This document shows positions 11,488-23,706 of a stretch of 64,000 nt of DNA, piece by piece. The notes under the pieces were generated by a model that worked only from the letters and a program-made list of their open reading frames with translations, did not search any database and was not told the origin of the DNA. Within the stretch, counting starts at the first letter, position 1, and the number at the start of each line of letters is the position of its first letter. Position numbers and translations under genes: made by a program. This DNA is from Botryotinia globosa (lineage: Eukaryota; Ascomycota; Leotiomycetes; Helotiales; Sclerotiniaceae), in NCBI GenBank assembly GCA_014898425.1, contig RCSZ01000011.1:804501-868500 (forward strand), in the 5' to 3' direction.

Positions 11488-12045
11488 TTAGCCACTTTTT
11501 CTCACTCCGTCCATTGTACCCAAATCCTCCTTCAACTCCTTGCCACCTTCTCCAATAACCGGTTTTGCCTCTGTCAGAACATATAGCATCCTCGCCCACT
11601 CTGTTTCACTACAGTTTCTCCAAGCATGAGCCGTAGCCCTCTGCACACAAATATCACCTCTCTTCAAGATTCTCTTTTCACCCCCATCCAAAACCAATTC
11701 CACTTCCCCCTCGATAACCACCCCGTAATCCAAGCTCGTAGTTCTATGCATCGGTGAGAGAAGCCCAGGTTCCATATCCACGACTCGGAGGACAGTACCC
11801 CCTGGAATCATTAGTCCTGGTGGAGCAGATAGATAATTCGTGTAGCTGGATATGTCTTTGTTGGAGCTCATCTCTACTGGAAAGTCCGATGTGCAGTATC
11901 CCAGAAAGAACTTGGCGCCTTTCGTGGCGGTCCAGGTAGATTCTGAGGAGAGGGAAGAGGATATGATGGCTTTGCCGTTACGGTCATGGTCGGTGATGTG
12001 TCGGGAGATATTGGGAAGGGGACTAGGCTCTACTGCGTTAACCAT
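11488..12045 (-). CDS. Small cupin-domain protein
   Basis: Single exon of 185 aa. A conserved beta-barrel (cupin_2) core occupies about residues 85-160: PGGTVLRVVDMEPG, PMHRTTSLDYGVVIEGEVEL as motif 1, and GDICVQRATAHAWRN as motif 2. In motif 1 the usual second His and the Glu are not in place (HRTTSLDYG), a pattern I associate with a fungal subfamily found near metabolic gene clusters, so metal binding may be weaker or different. Function could be an isomerase, oxygenase or binding protein; it cannot be chosen from sequence. It is divergent from the FAD monooxygenase gene, with a 1.6-kb region between them that carries a foldback element. Confidence 0.85.
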   Translation of the reverse strand: MVNAVEPSPLPNISRHITDHDRNGKAIISSSLSSESTWTATKGAKFFLGYCTSDFPVEMSSNKDISSYTNYLSAPPGLMIPGGTVLRVVDMEPGLLSPMHRTTSLDYGVVIEGEVELVLDGGEKRILKRGDICVQRATAHAWRNCSETEWARMLYVLTEAKPVIGEGGKELKEDLGTMDGVRKSG

Positions 12046-13645
12046 TTTGGCGATTACGAAGTATAAATTTTGATGTGGAAGGATGAATAAGGTATGTTGA
12101 AATGAAGACTTGGAGATGTGAATGATTGAGTATTGTTAAGTGTTCGCTGAAACCGTATCGTGATATTACTTCTATAGGGCCAAGGATGGCTAACTGGATG
12201 CGTGAACAAGGATTACCTACAGGTTAGACAAGTGCCGCAAAGAGGACCGAGATAGTTCAATAATAAGTTGGCTAGGTTTCACCCTCTATTCGAGATGCTG
12301 CCGGGACTACGATAGTCTTTCCGTGAATTTTGCATCCCGGTTTAGTAATCAGAGGATTGTTTGCATGTCGCAAAGATTATGTGGGGCCGGGTGGAGGGTG
12401 ACGATATAAAGGGTATAACAACGAAACTGCCGGTGGGTGCGGAGCCCCATAACCAGGAGTAAATCGTGCTAACCGAGGCCACATAGAGAAATTGGTCAGA
12501 ATTCTTGATGTAAGTCAACCACCCTACTTTCGGGCCACCCCTGTTTTGGGCCACCCTTTTATATAAAAAATCACTTTTTTAATTTATTAATATCTTTATC
12601 AATATTGAATATAATTTAATAAAAATTTATATATATATAATTCGAATTATTTTAAGCTCATTTTAGAATTTTTAGAATTTTAGAATTATTTTGGATTGAG
12701 ATTTAAAGCTTCAAAATATCGATTTTTGAATTTATATAGAAATCATATATAAATTTCAAATTCTTATGTAATCTTTTATTACTTTTTAATAACAATTATT
12801 AAAAGAAAATTTTATATCTTTTTGAAATATTCGAATCTAAATTTATATAGAAACTCAAAAAAAGATTTAAAAAATTGAATAAATATAGAAATATAATATA
12901 TAGTGAGTTTAGAGTAGTATAAATAATTCTTGTAATTTTAAAGGTATTCCTTTAAATATTTATTTATAAGGAATTTTTTGTTTTTTTAAGATCTTTTAAA
13001 TCGAATATTTTATAAATTTATAATAAAAATTTAAAATTTAATTTTAGCCATTTTTCTTTAAAAGTTATTATAGATTTTATACATATCTTATAAATTTATA
13101 ATAAATTTTAAAATTTATTTTTAGCTATTTTTCTTTGAAATTTATTATAGATTTTATACAATTTTGAATTTATATGTGATTTCTATACAAATTAAAATCG
13201 ATATTTTGAAGCTTTAGAAATCGATCCAAAAAAATCCTAAAATTCTAAAAATTCTAAAATAAGCTTTAAATAATTCGAATTATATAGATTTAAATTTTTA
13301 TTAAATTATATTTAATATTGATAAAGATATTAATAGATCAAAAAAGTGATTTTTGGTGTAAAAGGGTGGCCCAAAACAGGGGTGGCCCGAAAGTAGGGTG
13401 GTTGACTTAGGCTCCAGTCATGCTACGGGAATTAACAATAGATGCCTGTATCCCGGCGGGAAAGCCAGAGACAAGACTTCACGGAGATTGTATGTCTATG
13501 AATGAGAGAATACATATCTTCAATGTCCGATTTCTCGTGAGAAAATTGACGACAATCATTAAATCTCACATCTAGCAATACCAAAAAGCGAGTTCACTTC
13601 CAAAGCTTTTTGATCTCATTACCTCATAAAACCTAGAAATTGGCG
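12046..13645. promoter_or_regulatory. Divergent upstream region interrupted by a foldback element
   Basis: The two start codons (cupin minus, monooxygenase plus) would be only about 700 bases apart without the 899-bp insertion at 12511-13409. About 465 bases remain on the cupin side and 236 on the monooxygenase side. Confidence 0.5.
12511..13409. mobile_element. Foldback/MITE-like element with long terminal inverted repeats
   Basis: The element starts TAAGTCAACCACCCTACTTT and ends with its reverse complement. The outer 51 bases or so are perfect inverted copies, and the arms continue inward as imperfect copies for about 240 bases on each side (differences mostly C/G to T/A). A 9-bp motif, GGGCCACCC, occurs twice in each end. 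The inside is very AT-rich and has no open frame. The outermost TA may be a target duplication, as in Tc1/mariner-type elements. Non-autonomous element; superfamily uncertain. Confidence 0.9.
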
Positions 13646-15769
13646 ATGACTACCAACGGCAATATCAATGATCAATACAAACCTTTGAAGGTATTGATAG
13701 CGGGTGGTGGGATTGGAGGCCTCTCAGCAGCGATTTTTCTGCGACAAGCAGGACACATTGTGGAAGTGTGTACAAGTCCCTGAATTCTACCCAAGATACC
13801 GAGACTAACTAGTAGATAGATTTTCGAACAGTCTCGCTTCGCATCTGAAACAGGTGCAGCAATACACATTCCCAGCAATGTGAATGGTCTGCTAAGAAGA
13901 TTTGGCATGATACCAGAGGATCATGGAGCTAATCAGACAGAGTGGGTATCGGAGTATCGACCGGATGGGGAATTGGTATTTTCAAGAGATGTGAGAGGTC
14001 TGTCAAAGGTCTTTCCATACCCTTGGCAGTTGATACACCGAGTAGACCTTCATAATGCACTGAAAGATATTGCTACTTCTGAGAAAGGCAAAGGAATACC
14101 AGCAGTCCTGCACACTCGAAGCAGAGTTGCGTCTGTTGATATCGAAACTCCTTCTCTGACGTTGGATGATGGATCTACGCACACGGGCGATTTTATAATC
14201 GCTGCGGATGGCATTCATTCAAAGATTAGGAGTTTACTGCTGAAGGATCTTCCACCCCCAGCGCCATCTGGAACCAACGCTTTCAGATTCTTAATTTCAA
14301 TCGACAAGATTCGAGCAGATCCTAAGACAGCACATTTCGTTGAGAAATCTGGACAAATGCTTCTACTATACGGAAAAGATCGAAGGATAGTTGCGTATCC
14401 CTGTAGGAACAATACTTTGTTGAATTTTGTGGCAATGCATCCGGAAGAAGAAACGGAAGCTAGTTCGGAAGAGTGGAGTCAGAGCGCATCCAAAGACTCC
14501 CTTTTGAATTGTTACACTTCATATACAGATGATGTCCAAGCTCTGCTAGCCAAGGCTTCCCCTGAGGACATCAAACTATGGAGTTTACTGGATCATGAGG
14601 AAATGGGGAAAGATAATTGGGTTCGCGGGAAAGTGGCACTTCTTGGAGATGCAGCTCATGGATTTCTTCCACATCAAGGACAAGGTGGTGCTCAGGCAAT
14701 AGAAGACAGCGCGGCAATCGGCGCTCTATTTCCATTAGGTACTCGATCTTCTGATGTTCAGCAACGTTTGAAGCTTTACGTTGAAGCCAGATATGATCGT
14801 GCTACACTCGTACAAGATTTCACTCGCCAAGCCGCATTTGAGACTCCTCGTGGAAAGCATGGAGGAAAGGTTATAGATCCGATGCAATTCACGCAAATCA
14901 ATCTATCCCATGATGCTTACGATCATGCGCATGGAATCTTGATTCGGCATTTGAACGAGAACGCTCTGTATCGGAGAATGCCAATGTCCTTTGGGCCTAG
15001 CCCAGGTCCAAGACAAGATCTCAACGGGATACAACGAAAACCCTTGAAGGCGACATATAAAACAAGTTATATCACCTTTAAAACATACAAAAGCTACCTA
15101 TTGACTCTTTTGCCATCCGATGATTTCCAAATTGGTACAGAGGGTATGTGGGCAACTGCCACGTTCTCTGTTACGCGCTTGGACAATCTAGAGTGGCTCG
15201 GAGGTCGGGGGTACTCAATGCTGGGGTTGTATGTTCATGATATCGTGCACAAGAGTTCTTCAGACAGCGATTCCGGTGATTCGGCTGAGTTAAGAGGTGA
15301 TTTTCTGCCAGTTCTCTTCGAAAATATGGCTGATCCAATCATTACTGGCCGAGAGGAGTTAGGGTTCTCGAAGGTATTCGCAACATTGGATCAGAAAGCT
15401 AGCTCGGAATCGTCGTTCGTATTGAGTGCTGGTTGGGAAGGTACCGAGTTTTGTCGCCTAACCTTGGACGATTTGGAGGAGGCTCCAGATGCTGAGTCTG
15501 CTTTACAAACTCCAGTTTTACACTATAAGGCCATTCCATCAAGTACGCAAAAGGGACAAGATGCGGAGTACGCGACAATCTATCCTTCAATACCGAAAGC
15601 TGAAGGAGAACAGAGATGGAAGGCTGGGAAGGCTGAAATCGTATTCACAGATCTGGAGCATAAGGAACTGGATATGGCGTTCCCAACTCTGGCTAACATA
15701 ATCAAGGGATTGAGGGGTGTCAAAGTTGTGGAGATCATGAGATCAGGAATTCAAGCTTCAAAGTCTTGA
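13646..15769 (+). CDS. FAD-dependent aromatic monooxygenase fused to an acetoacetate-decarboxylase-like domain
   Basis: Two exons (13646-13765, 13820-15769) give 689 aa. Residues 1 to about 420 are a group A flavin monooxygenase of the salicylate-hydroxylase kind: dinucleotide motif AGGGIGGLSAA at 19-29, IFEQ at the end of the second strand, the DG motif (ADGIHSKIRS, Asp170), and the second FAD motif GDAAHGFLPHQGQGG (Asp317). From MPMSFGPSPGPRQ (residue 427) to the end is a domain resembling fungal acetoacetate decarboxylases (about 260 aa), including GREELGFSK, whose Lys558 is my candidate for the Schiff-base lysine; a second adjacent Lys is Val here. The frame is continuous with no splice or stop between the parts, so this is a real fusion in the sequence. 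Expected roles are NAD(P)H-dependent ring hydroxylation and a decarboxylation or ADC-fold hydration/aldol step (inference). Confidence 0.87.
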
Positions 15770-16424
15770 TTTAATCTGTCATTTTACTTATTTGAAGTTA
15801 TTTGTATCGGAGTCTCGCGTTTCTCTTAACTCGGGAGAGATATCAACCTCATCTCTTATAAAATGAATACAATTAGTACATTCAGGATGATTCTCTGCTC
15901 TACGCCAGCTCTGACTGGTACCGCAAACATTATTTGAGATACTTGAGTAAACAGATCAATATACAGACAAAAATCTCAGTTGCTTTTGCAAGGCACTTAG
16001 TTTGAGAATTATTACATCACCTTCATCACAGCAAGTCTAATATATTAATTATCTTATGTATCGTCAGGTCTCTAAAGCTGAAGTATCCATAATCTTTTTT
16101 AGAGAGAAATAAAATGTTTGGATTGGAGTAGAAGCCAAGCATTTGGATCATTGCTTTATCAACTGAGTAGACAAGCCTGATTAGCTGAGCTTCAGGTTGA
16201 GCAGCAGAGATTGCAATGAAAGAGATAAGTGATTGAGAAGAATAATTTATGATACAGACAAGCATTGGACTTCCTTAAGTGATCGTTACCCCTGTATACT
16301 CAGCACATTGAAGCAATGTGTAGTATGTCTACCAAGACCTGTGCAGCAAGACGATCCAGCCACGAATTACCATCTCAGAGTTACCCCAAACGATTTTCAT
16401 CCCTCTACCGGGAGCTTAATCTGA

Positions 16425-17000
16425 ACTCTTCATTTTGCACATCTGAGAAGTGGATCTCGATTTATAGAACTTCTAAGCTTGCTCGGGAATTCTTTCCAGC
16501 TGTTAATTAGCACTTTGTTGGAAGCTAAATATACCGAACTTTATGCGTGTGATTTGAATGCCTCACGTTGCATGTCTAAATCAGGCTCTCTATTCATGGA
16601 GCGGCTGAGTTGCCTGTACGATTAATTATGACTCGAACTTCTCATTTTGCATATATGAATAAGATCCCACATGATGAGGAGCGGAGCAAGACATCTCAAT
16701 TATACAGACAATTCTCTAAACGTCGCTTGATCTAAAAAAAAACTTGACTCTGCACATTGAATTGCGGTTTGCAGCGTACATCGCAAACTTTCCTGAAAAT
16801 TTGATCTGAAATTCTGGGTTTATCCATTCACATTAAAAGCCCGAGTCAGGATCTTGATCTACTCCAAAATAAAAACGTGACTGACGCCCTCATGTCTCAT
16901 GTTGCATATCTGGATAAGATATAACATATCCATGGCACGATTGAGTTCACTATGTTGCATGTCTGAATGAGATCGATGACACGATAGAGTTTTGATCGCC
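16425..17000. repeat. Scattered TTGCATATCTG-like repeats
   Basis: Copies of a motif TTGCA(T/C)(A/G)T(C/A)TG(A/G)A occur near 16435, 16565, 16647, 16903 and 16955. The last two are followed by similar text (GATAAGAT/GAATGAGAT and a CATGGCACGAT/GATGACACGAT pair). They match the start of the tandem units at 17998-18960 and look like older copies. Confidence 0.5.
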
Positions 17001-17997
17001 ATCAAAGTAATACAATATAGCATAGTTAAGGTCATCATGGGAAAAATAAACCAACTGTTTTATGACATCATTGATGCATGGAAGATGAGAAATGATTCGA
17101 CATGCATCCATCCATTCCATTAACTAGCTAAAAGCGAATAAGCACGAATCATTTAGTTTGATTACTATAAGTAAAAGTTTTTTAATCGACGAGCTGAGCT
17201 GGATGCGGTGTAAATTATTTTAAGGGAGATTCCAAGATGTCGGTACTGACACAATACATCCATGATTGGGCAATAACCCCTCCACTTTGAGTGACGAACT
17301 TTAGGTACACTTGGATCAATTCCTCAGAACCTATTTATGGGTAAATTTATACAAGAGGAGAACATTAATTCACTGCATATGAAAGCCTTCAATGCTCGAT
17401 GACGCAAGCATGTTTCAAACTTCGATAGATGATTTGAACGATTTCGATTGTTTACACGAGGCCCTATGCCTCAAACAATCACACTGATCAAACCTTTATT
17501 ATTACCTTCCTTGATGAGAAGGGACGCTAGCTACCGTAGCCAAGATCGTGTCGTAAGATGTTCATACCTAAGCTCGCTGGGTAGACGTTTAACTTTCGCT
17601 AATTTTAAGCGGGTCCACTGAGATGCCTATGGCAGTAATTCTGTCGCCGAGTCAAGCAAGATTGTAACGATGGAAGATACGATCTCAATGCGCTGCGATC
17701 ATCGGGTACGAATCTTCTCAGGAAATTAAATCAAACATCAGTGTTATGCGATATTCACGTCTGCTGGTTGTATTATCAGACGTTCCTTCAAGACTCGAGG
17801 GACTAATGACAGTAGTAATCTGTATGAAATTTCGAAAATAATTAACACATGTCCTCATTATAATGAAGCGACTGAAGATTTTCTATAAGTCTGAAAGGAG
17901 GCTTAGATAAAAGAATCTCATAGTAGAATTTGCTTGCCGTTCTGATCGTCTACTTCGCAACAATCACACTTATTTTAGCAATTTTCTTGTCCATTTC

Positions 17998-18960
17998 GTT
18001 GCATGTCTGAATCCACCTGTCAAAAGATTAGAGAGCCGACTAACTTCCTACTCTGTTTCTAGCTCGCTATATCTGGCCTATCAAACTCCAGGTAAAGACA
18101 AAAAGGAATTTTGTTGCACATCGAGTCCACCTGTCAAAATTTGAAAGTCAACTAACTTCCCCGTCCACTATCCTCCACCTATCAAATTTCAGATTGGATC
18201 ATTACAGTCTTTTGTTGCATATCTGAATCTACCTGTCAAGAATTAGACAGCCAGCTAACTATAGCCCAATATCTCTGGCCTATTAGACTTCAAGTAGAGA
18301 CAAAATTAGTATCCTGTTGCATATCTGGCCCCCCTGTCAAAAGAATAGAAAGTCGACTAATTTCTTGTCCAATATTGCACCTATCAAATTACAGAATCGA
18401 TTATAACAGTTTTGTTGCATATCTGGCCCCCCTGTCAAAAGAATAGAAAGTCGACTAATTTCTTGTCCAATATTGCACCTATCAAATTACAGAATCGATT
18501 ATAACAGTTTTGTTGCATATCTGGATCCACCTGTCAAAAAATTAGGAAGTCAACTAACTTAAACTCAACACATCTGGCCTATCACACACTAATAGAAACA
18601 AAATAACAGTATGCTGCACATCTGGATCCACCTGTCAAAAGTAGACAGACAGCTAACTATTAGCTCACCATCTTGCACCTATCAAGTTCTGTGAAACACT
18701 ATTACAGTCTGCTGTTGCAAGTCTGGATCCATCTGTCAATAATAGACGGAAAGTAAACTTTTAGCTCATTATATCTCGCCTATCAGATTCTATATTGAAA
18801 TACAATAGCACTATGTTGCGTATCTGAATCCACATGTCAAAATATAGACCGTCAGCTAACCTTCAACTCACTATTTTCTCACCTATCAAATGCTAGATAG
18901 ATACAGTAAAGTCTCTTGATGCATATCTGAAAGCAAATTTCTATAAATAACTTGACTTAT
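17998..18960 (+). repeat. Tandem array of about ten ~100-bp units
   Basis: Unit starts (GTTGCATATCTGG-like) occur at 17998, 18113, 18214, 18316, 18414, 18512, 18613, 18714, 18815 and about 18915, so the period is 98-102 after a longer first unit. Units 18316-18413 and 18414-18511 appear identical; the others are diverged. Each unit begins with TGCATATCTGGATCCACCTGTC-like text, and a second half resembles it (TTGCACCTATCAAATT), suggesting an ancestral ~50-bp duplication. Confidence 0.9.
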
Positions 18961-21900
18961 CGAGGGATATATGTTATATGGATGAAACATCTGTGAATAT
19001 CCTCATACGTTTAGGGTTGAATATTATTTTGAGCTAAACACTTGCTGGCAGGCATACCCCAAGTGCTATCGTTCTTTCTCCAGCTTGTAACTCAAAATAC
19101 TCCGTCTACATGAGGTAATACCATTCAATTTGGGATATGCCCCTTTATAATCACATGGATAAAGGTCACATAAAGTTCAATTTGACATTCAAAAGCTCAC
19201 GAAGCAAAATTATGTAATAGCAGATGACCACTACTGCATTCTTCTTTTGCAAGTCTTTTTAAATTTCAAGAATTCATGCCTCTTACTAAATTCCATGGAT
19301 TCCATGAGTTTTGCAGGGCTCCAGACCCTCCAAAATACAACCGTAGTTTATATCATCATACGGGCCATGAATAGTATCTCAAAGCTTTGTTTCTCTCCTA
19401 TCATTGAAAGGATAGTGATCACTATGATGCTTTTGAGAAAGGTAAGAATCCTCCAGATGCTGGCAATTTTAGATCTGGATCAACTCAGAATTTTCATATC
19501 GCTCAACGTGGAAAATGCGCGAGTCATCGGTTCTGCAGTACGGAGGAAATTTCGATTTCTAACTGTAACAGCTGGCCAAACCTGAACGATGCAATTCCAG
19601 AACAGCAAGCAATTCAAATTTCCTCAAGGACTCTGTCTCATCACCAATATTCATGTTCACTCGTTGATTTTCAACCTTTCAACTTCGTCAATTGATAGAT
19701 GTGTGTATATAGCTGAACCAAAGCTCGCTTAATCTAAACACAATCGCACAACAGCACGAAGAGAATGCTGCTCTATACATTACATCTCATAAAATGACAT
19801 CTGTGATCTTTTTTCCTCACTGCAGGGTTAACCAGGTGTAAATGGTATTCCATTTTATGCTCAAATATAGGGTTGCAGATGCTCTCCACAGTCATGCATC
19901 TCGAGACGAACTCGTTCTACACAGCAGAAAATTATTGAGATTAAAACTTTCGGAATTAGAAACGGATACCGGTACCTATCTGATCATACGATAGTCTAAA
20001 CGGCAATCCCATCGATCTATTTTCTTCTACAGTCGAATTACTTGCCGGTACACTTGCTTGATCAATCGTGAATTTCAAAAATGTCCCCACATTTTAGCAC
20101 AACAATACACGTGTGAATTTTGAGAGAAAACAACACTGCATCGGTGTGCTCGTTGGACGTAACTACCTTGGTATTTCTTTACGACGCCGAAGATGCTTTA
20201 ATTTTTCCATAATGAGAACGTGCCAATAATGATATCGTTACGTATTTGAGCGCAGCGAAAATGTGATCACCAAATGATGAAGATTGAGAGTAATATCACA
20301 TCTGACATGTTCATTGCCCGTATTTCTCGGAAGATTTTCGTTAATATTTCACATTTGAATATCGTTACACGTAGCAAGCTCCTTGTCCAGTCGTCATTGA
20401 TTGACTTCCAATGCCACTATTGAGAGAAATTTGTTTGGGCTCTGATTGGCTGGTATGGGTCGTTGTTTCCCGATCTATCAAAAATTGCGACAACTACAAA
20501 GTCTATTCTGTACTAGATAGACAAGAGCGTTTTCCAATACCGGACTCCAACGATTAGCAAAGGCTGGGATTATTGTCTATGTCCTAGCTGATAGCGAATA
20601 CAGATTTGGGATACGTGTCTAGATCGCTTTTGATATTCAATTCTGCCTCAAAATTTGTGTCTTGATTGAAACCCCAAACAAACGCAATATATCTATGGAT
20701 GAAAAACGGTTTTGGGCCGCTGTAGAGTGGAGTGGGTCTTGTTCTGTCCCTTTAAAGGTACCAGTGCAAGTATTACTCGGTTTCATCTACTTCCGAACCA
20801 TTTATTACCCAATTTAAAGCGCTATCACAACCTCGTGTAACCTGAGATCCGCTTTCTACGTGATGAGGACAATATGATGATTTGATCCATCAACAACTCT
20901 TATTGCCACCCAAGATCGGCATTTACTGGCGCCGAGGAGTGCTGAGAATGTGAAATGGGATCGTGGGAAGTCTATGGTACCTCCAGTACAGAATAGAAAG
21001 AGCGGTTGCCTTATTTTGAAGCACTCACTAATGACTGTGGAGCGTGTGATATCCCCCCTACTAAAGTTTGGAAATTATAAATCCAAGGAAAACAGTACAA
21101 TGAGTCAGGGTATTTCTCTTATGACCAATAACAAACTGTGAATCACGTGCAAATCCGGCTTTTCATTGGAAGTTAAGATGTACCAAATAAGCTTGTAGCT
21201 GGATTCTGTCTCTCACGTTTAGTAATACTGCACTAGTTCATCGCTTGGAGTAGACTAATTCTCTAACATTCCATTTTGAATTCTCGGAATGCATAGTCAG
21301 GATTATCCAGTAGTTTTCTTTATGAAATGATAACATGATTGATCCTGATAACTACAACGTATTCAATTCCCTTTCTTCTCGTTTTTGAATCACAAAATTC
21401 GATCCAAAATTGAAGAAATCCATCCTATTCTTAACGTGAGAATTATATGGGTTTCAAGGTCGCAGTGCTAAGCGAGAAAACGAGGGGAGCGTACTAGTGG
21501 CTTGGTCAACGTTGATGACATCCTTAATATTGAATTAAAACTTAATTTCGAACATCGACCAAAATCGTGACCAATAGGCAGAAGATAGGAGTTTCTTCAA
21601 CATTTTATGTTGAATGACTCGCGCATTGAAATAAAAACGAATGCTTCGCAAAGTCTTGAGCCCCCAACTTTTCCCACATCTGAACACTTTCTATTCTCAC
21701 TCGTACAAATAGACACATTTGGTATCACCCTATCGCTAAATCATCATTTCTCATTTCTCATTTCTCATACCAAAAACTCGACAACTTCTTAGAAGAGCGA
21801 TAAAACTCGAAGTAGGTACGGCCACATCACTTGATGCATATCTAGTCCTTCCCTCTTTGGACTAGACTTCCTCTAACTTTCAAGGTTGGCGTAGAGATGA

Positions 21901-22160
21901 AATAACATTAAACTAACTTATTGAATGTAGAGCTACCAGAGTACATCAAGAGAGAACTTCCGCACAATTGTTCATCGTTAGCATTATCATCCCCATCATC
22001 ATCCCCCACAAACAAACAAACAAACAAACACCAAATTTTATCGTTCAAGAGAAAACGAAATCGCAGCGCATAGAGTTTCAAGAAACAAAACACAATCGAA
22101 CAGCTACAAACAATACTTAGAGCGACTGGCAATCACAAGGAAAATTCGCACCTCGATAAA

Positions 22161-23706
22161 ATGTCCATTGAAAGAATGATTCAGCGCTTCCGACTGAGCA
22201 GCACCGCGAATTTGTTCCTCAACTCTCACTACGAATATAACTATGATGGTAAGCTCCCTTGTTCAATAGTATGATCACCACTAATTTTTTAGAACCACTT
22301 CCCATGAATCATCCTACGACTCCATATTATGATGGTCACAATTGGAAATCGGCTGAGTCTGTTGCGAAGGAGCTCGAGCATTTTGGAGAATCCGCGTTTG
22401 AGGATTATTGGCGCATCAAGGATCAGATGGAAGAGTCGTTTAAGAGAATTGAACTTGGTTATAAAGTAAGTCATACCTGCATATCTCTGTCGATTGGAGC
22501 TTTTTGTCGCGATGAGAGGATGGGGGGAAAGGTTTAATGAGGAAACAACACAAGCTGACGAGTTACTAGAACGCAAGGAGGGCGGATCGGAGACACAAGG
22601 CAAAGAAGATTGCACAAAGAGGCTCTGCTAGGGCTGTCAGATACCGCGCACACTTGCAGTCACCCTTTATTTTGAATCCCACTCCAAACCGCGTTTCCCC
22701 ATGGCCTAGCCGCTTTGAGAATTCTCAATCCTCCGAGCACACCGGCAGTTTGGGGCTGCCAGTCAATCATGATTATGAAGACATAAATCAGGGCGGGTTA
22801 TATCTGGAATTCATAAGAGCAAGCGCTGGCAGCAATGGACGCAAAGATCAACAATATACCCCGCAGCTTTACCATGATCATATATTGCACTATAGCCATA
22901 ATTACGACAGCCTTGGTGGAAATAAGCCCATTCTTCAAGAGGTGGCTTTGTTTTTGTTTGATAAACTACCACATACCATGAAAGAGATTCACCGTGAAAT
23001 ATCCAAGGGAACAGATGATGAGAAGAGGATGAAAGCCGAGATTAAATTGTCCAAGCTGAAAAATATTTTTCGACGTAATCAGCTCAAGAGAAAGCGAATT
23101 AAGACGGCCATTAAGGGTGCGGCAAAAGCGCAGAAAATGGCCAATGTCTACGTAGCATTTAAGAAGTCCGGTGCCCTTCGGGAACAGATTGAGCAGTTCG
23201 AATACATAAAGAAAAGAGGCGGAGAGGGTTATTTGGAAGTTAACCATCATTTAACTGCGGTGCCTGGATACATGGGTCGTGAGCTTTCAAATGAGCGTCT
23301 GCAGGGTACAGGACTGTGGAGCGGGATTGGACCTGGTAATGGAGTCAAACGTAAGCGCATGGGCTCCGTATGGCGTAACCGTGACTCTTATGGGCTTCAT
23401 AGCTCGTTGAGGATGGTGAGTAATGCCAGTAGTGACTTTCAAGAAGAGTACGTCACGAAGGCGACTTATCCTTCGCCAACTTGGATACATACAGTAGATG
23501 GCGGGGCTGAACGAATGACGGAAGAGTCGATTCCAGAAGACATAAATCCAGACGAGATATATTCAGAGATATCTACAGATGAGACATCTGCAATCGATAT
23601 ATCTACAGACGAGACATCTTTCAAGACGAATTCCGATGAGTGGGTAACAGAGGAGGATAAAACAGTGGAGGATAAACAAGATGAGGTTAAGAACGGGGAT
23701 GAGTAG
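22161..23706 (+). CDS. Unrecognised protein, basic centre and acidic tail
   Basis: Three exons (22161-22248, 22293-22465, 22570-23706) join in frame to 465 aa. I do not recognise a family. Residues about 88-115 are strongly basic (NARRADRRHKAKKIAQRG), the middle (about 215-285) is Lys/Arg/Glu-rich and probably helical (KLSKLKNIFRRNQLKRKRIK), and the last 60 residues are acidic with an imperfect repeat, ISTDETSAID / ISTDETSFKT. No signal peptide or membrane segment is seen. The splice sites are good and phases agree, which supports a real gene over chance frames. A nucleic-acid-associated or scaffold protein is conceivable from charge alone, but no function should be assigned. Confidence 0.72.

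Larger units (their letters stand above)
15770..22160. other. 6.4-kb gene-free region with degenerate repeats
   Basis: No coding frame here looks real: the longest frames are short, with no conserved motif and no matching splice partners. The region holds a tandem array (17998-18960) and scattered related motifs (16420-17000). The last 500 bases are the upstream region of the gene at 22161 and include an AAAC tetranucleotide run near 22010-22030. Confidence 0.65.

Noticed and set aside
19247..19585. 112-codon plus-strand frame in the repeat desert
   Set aside because: No recognisable motif, no neighbours in phase; probably chance.
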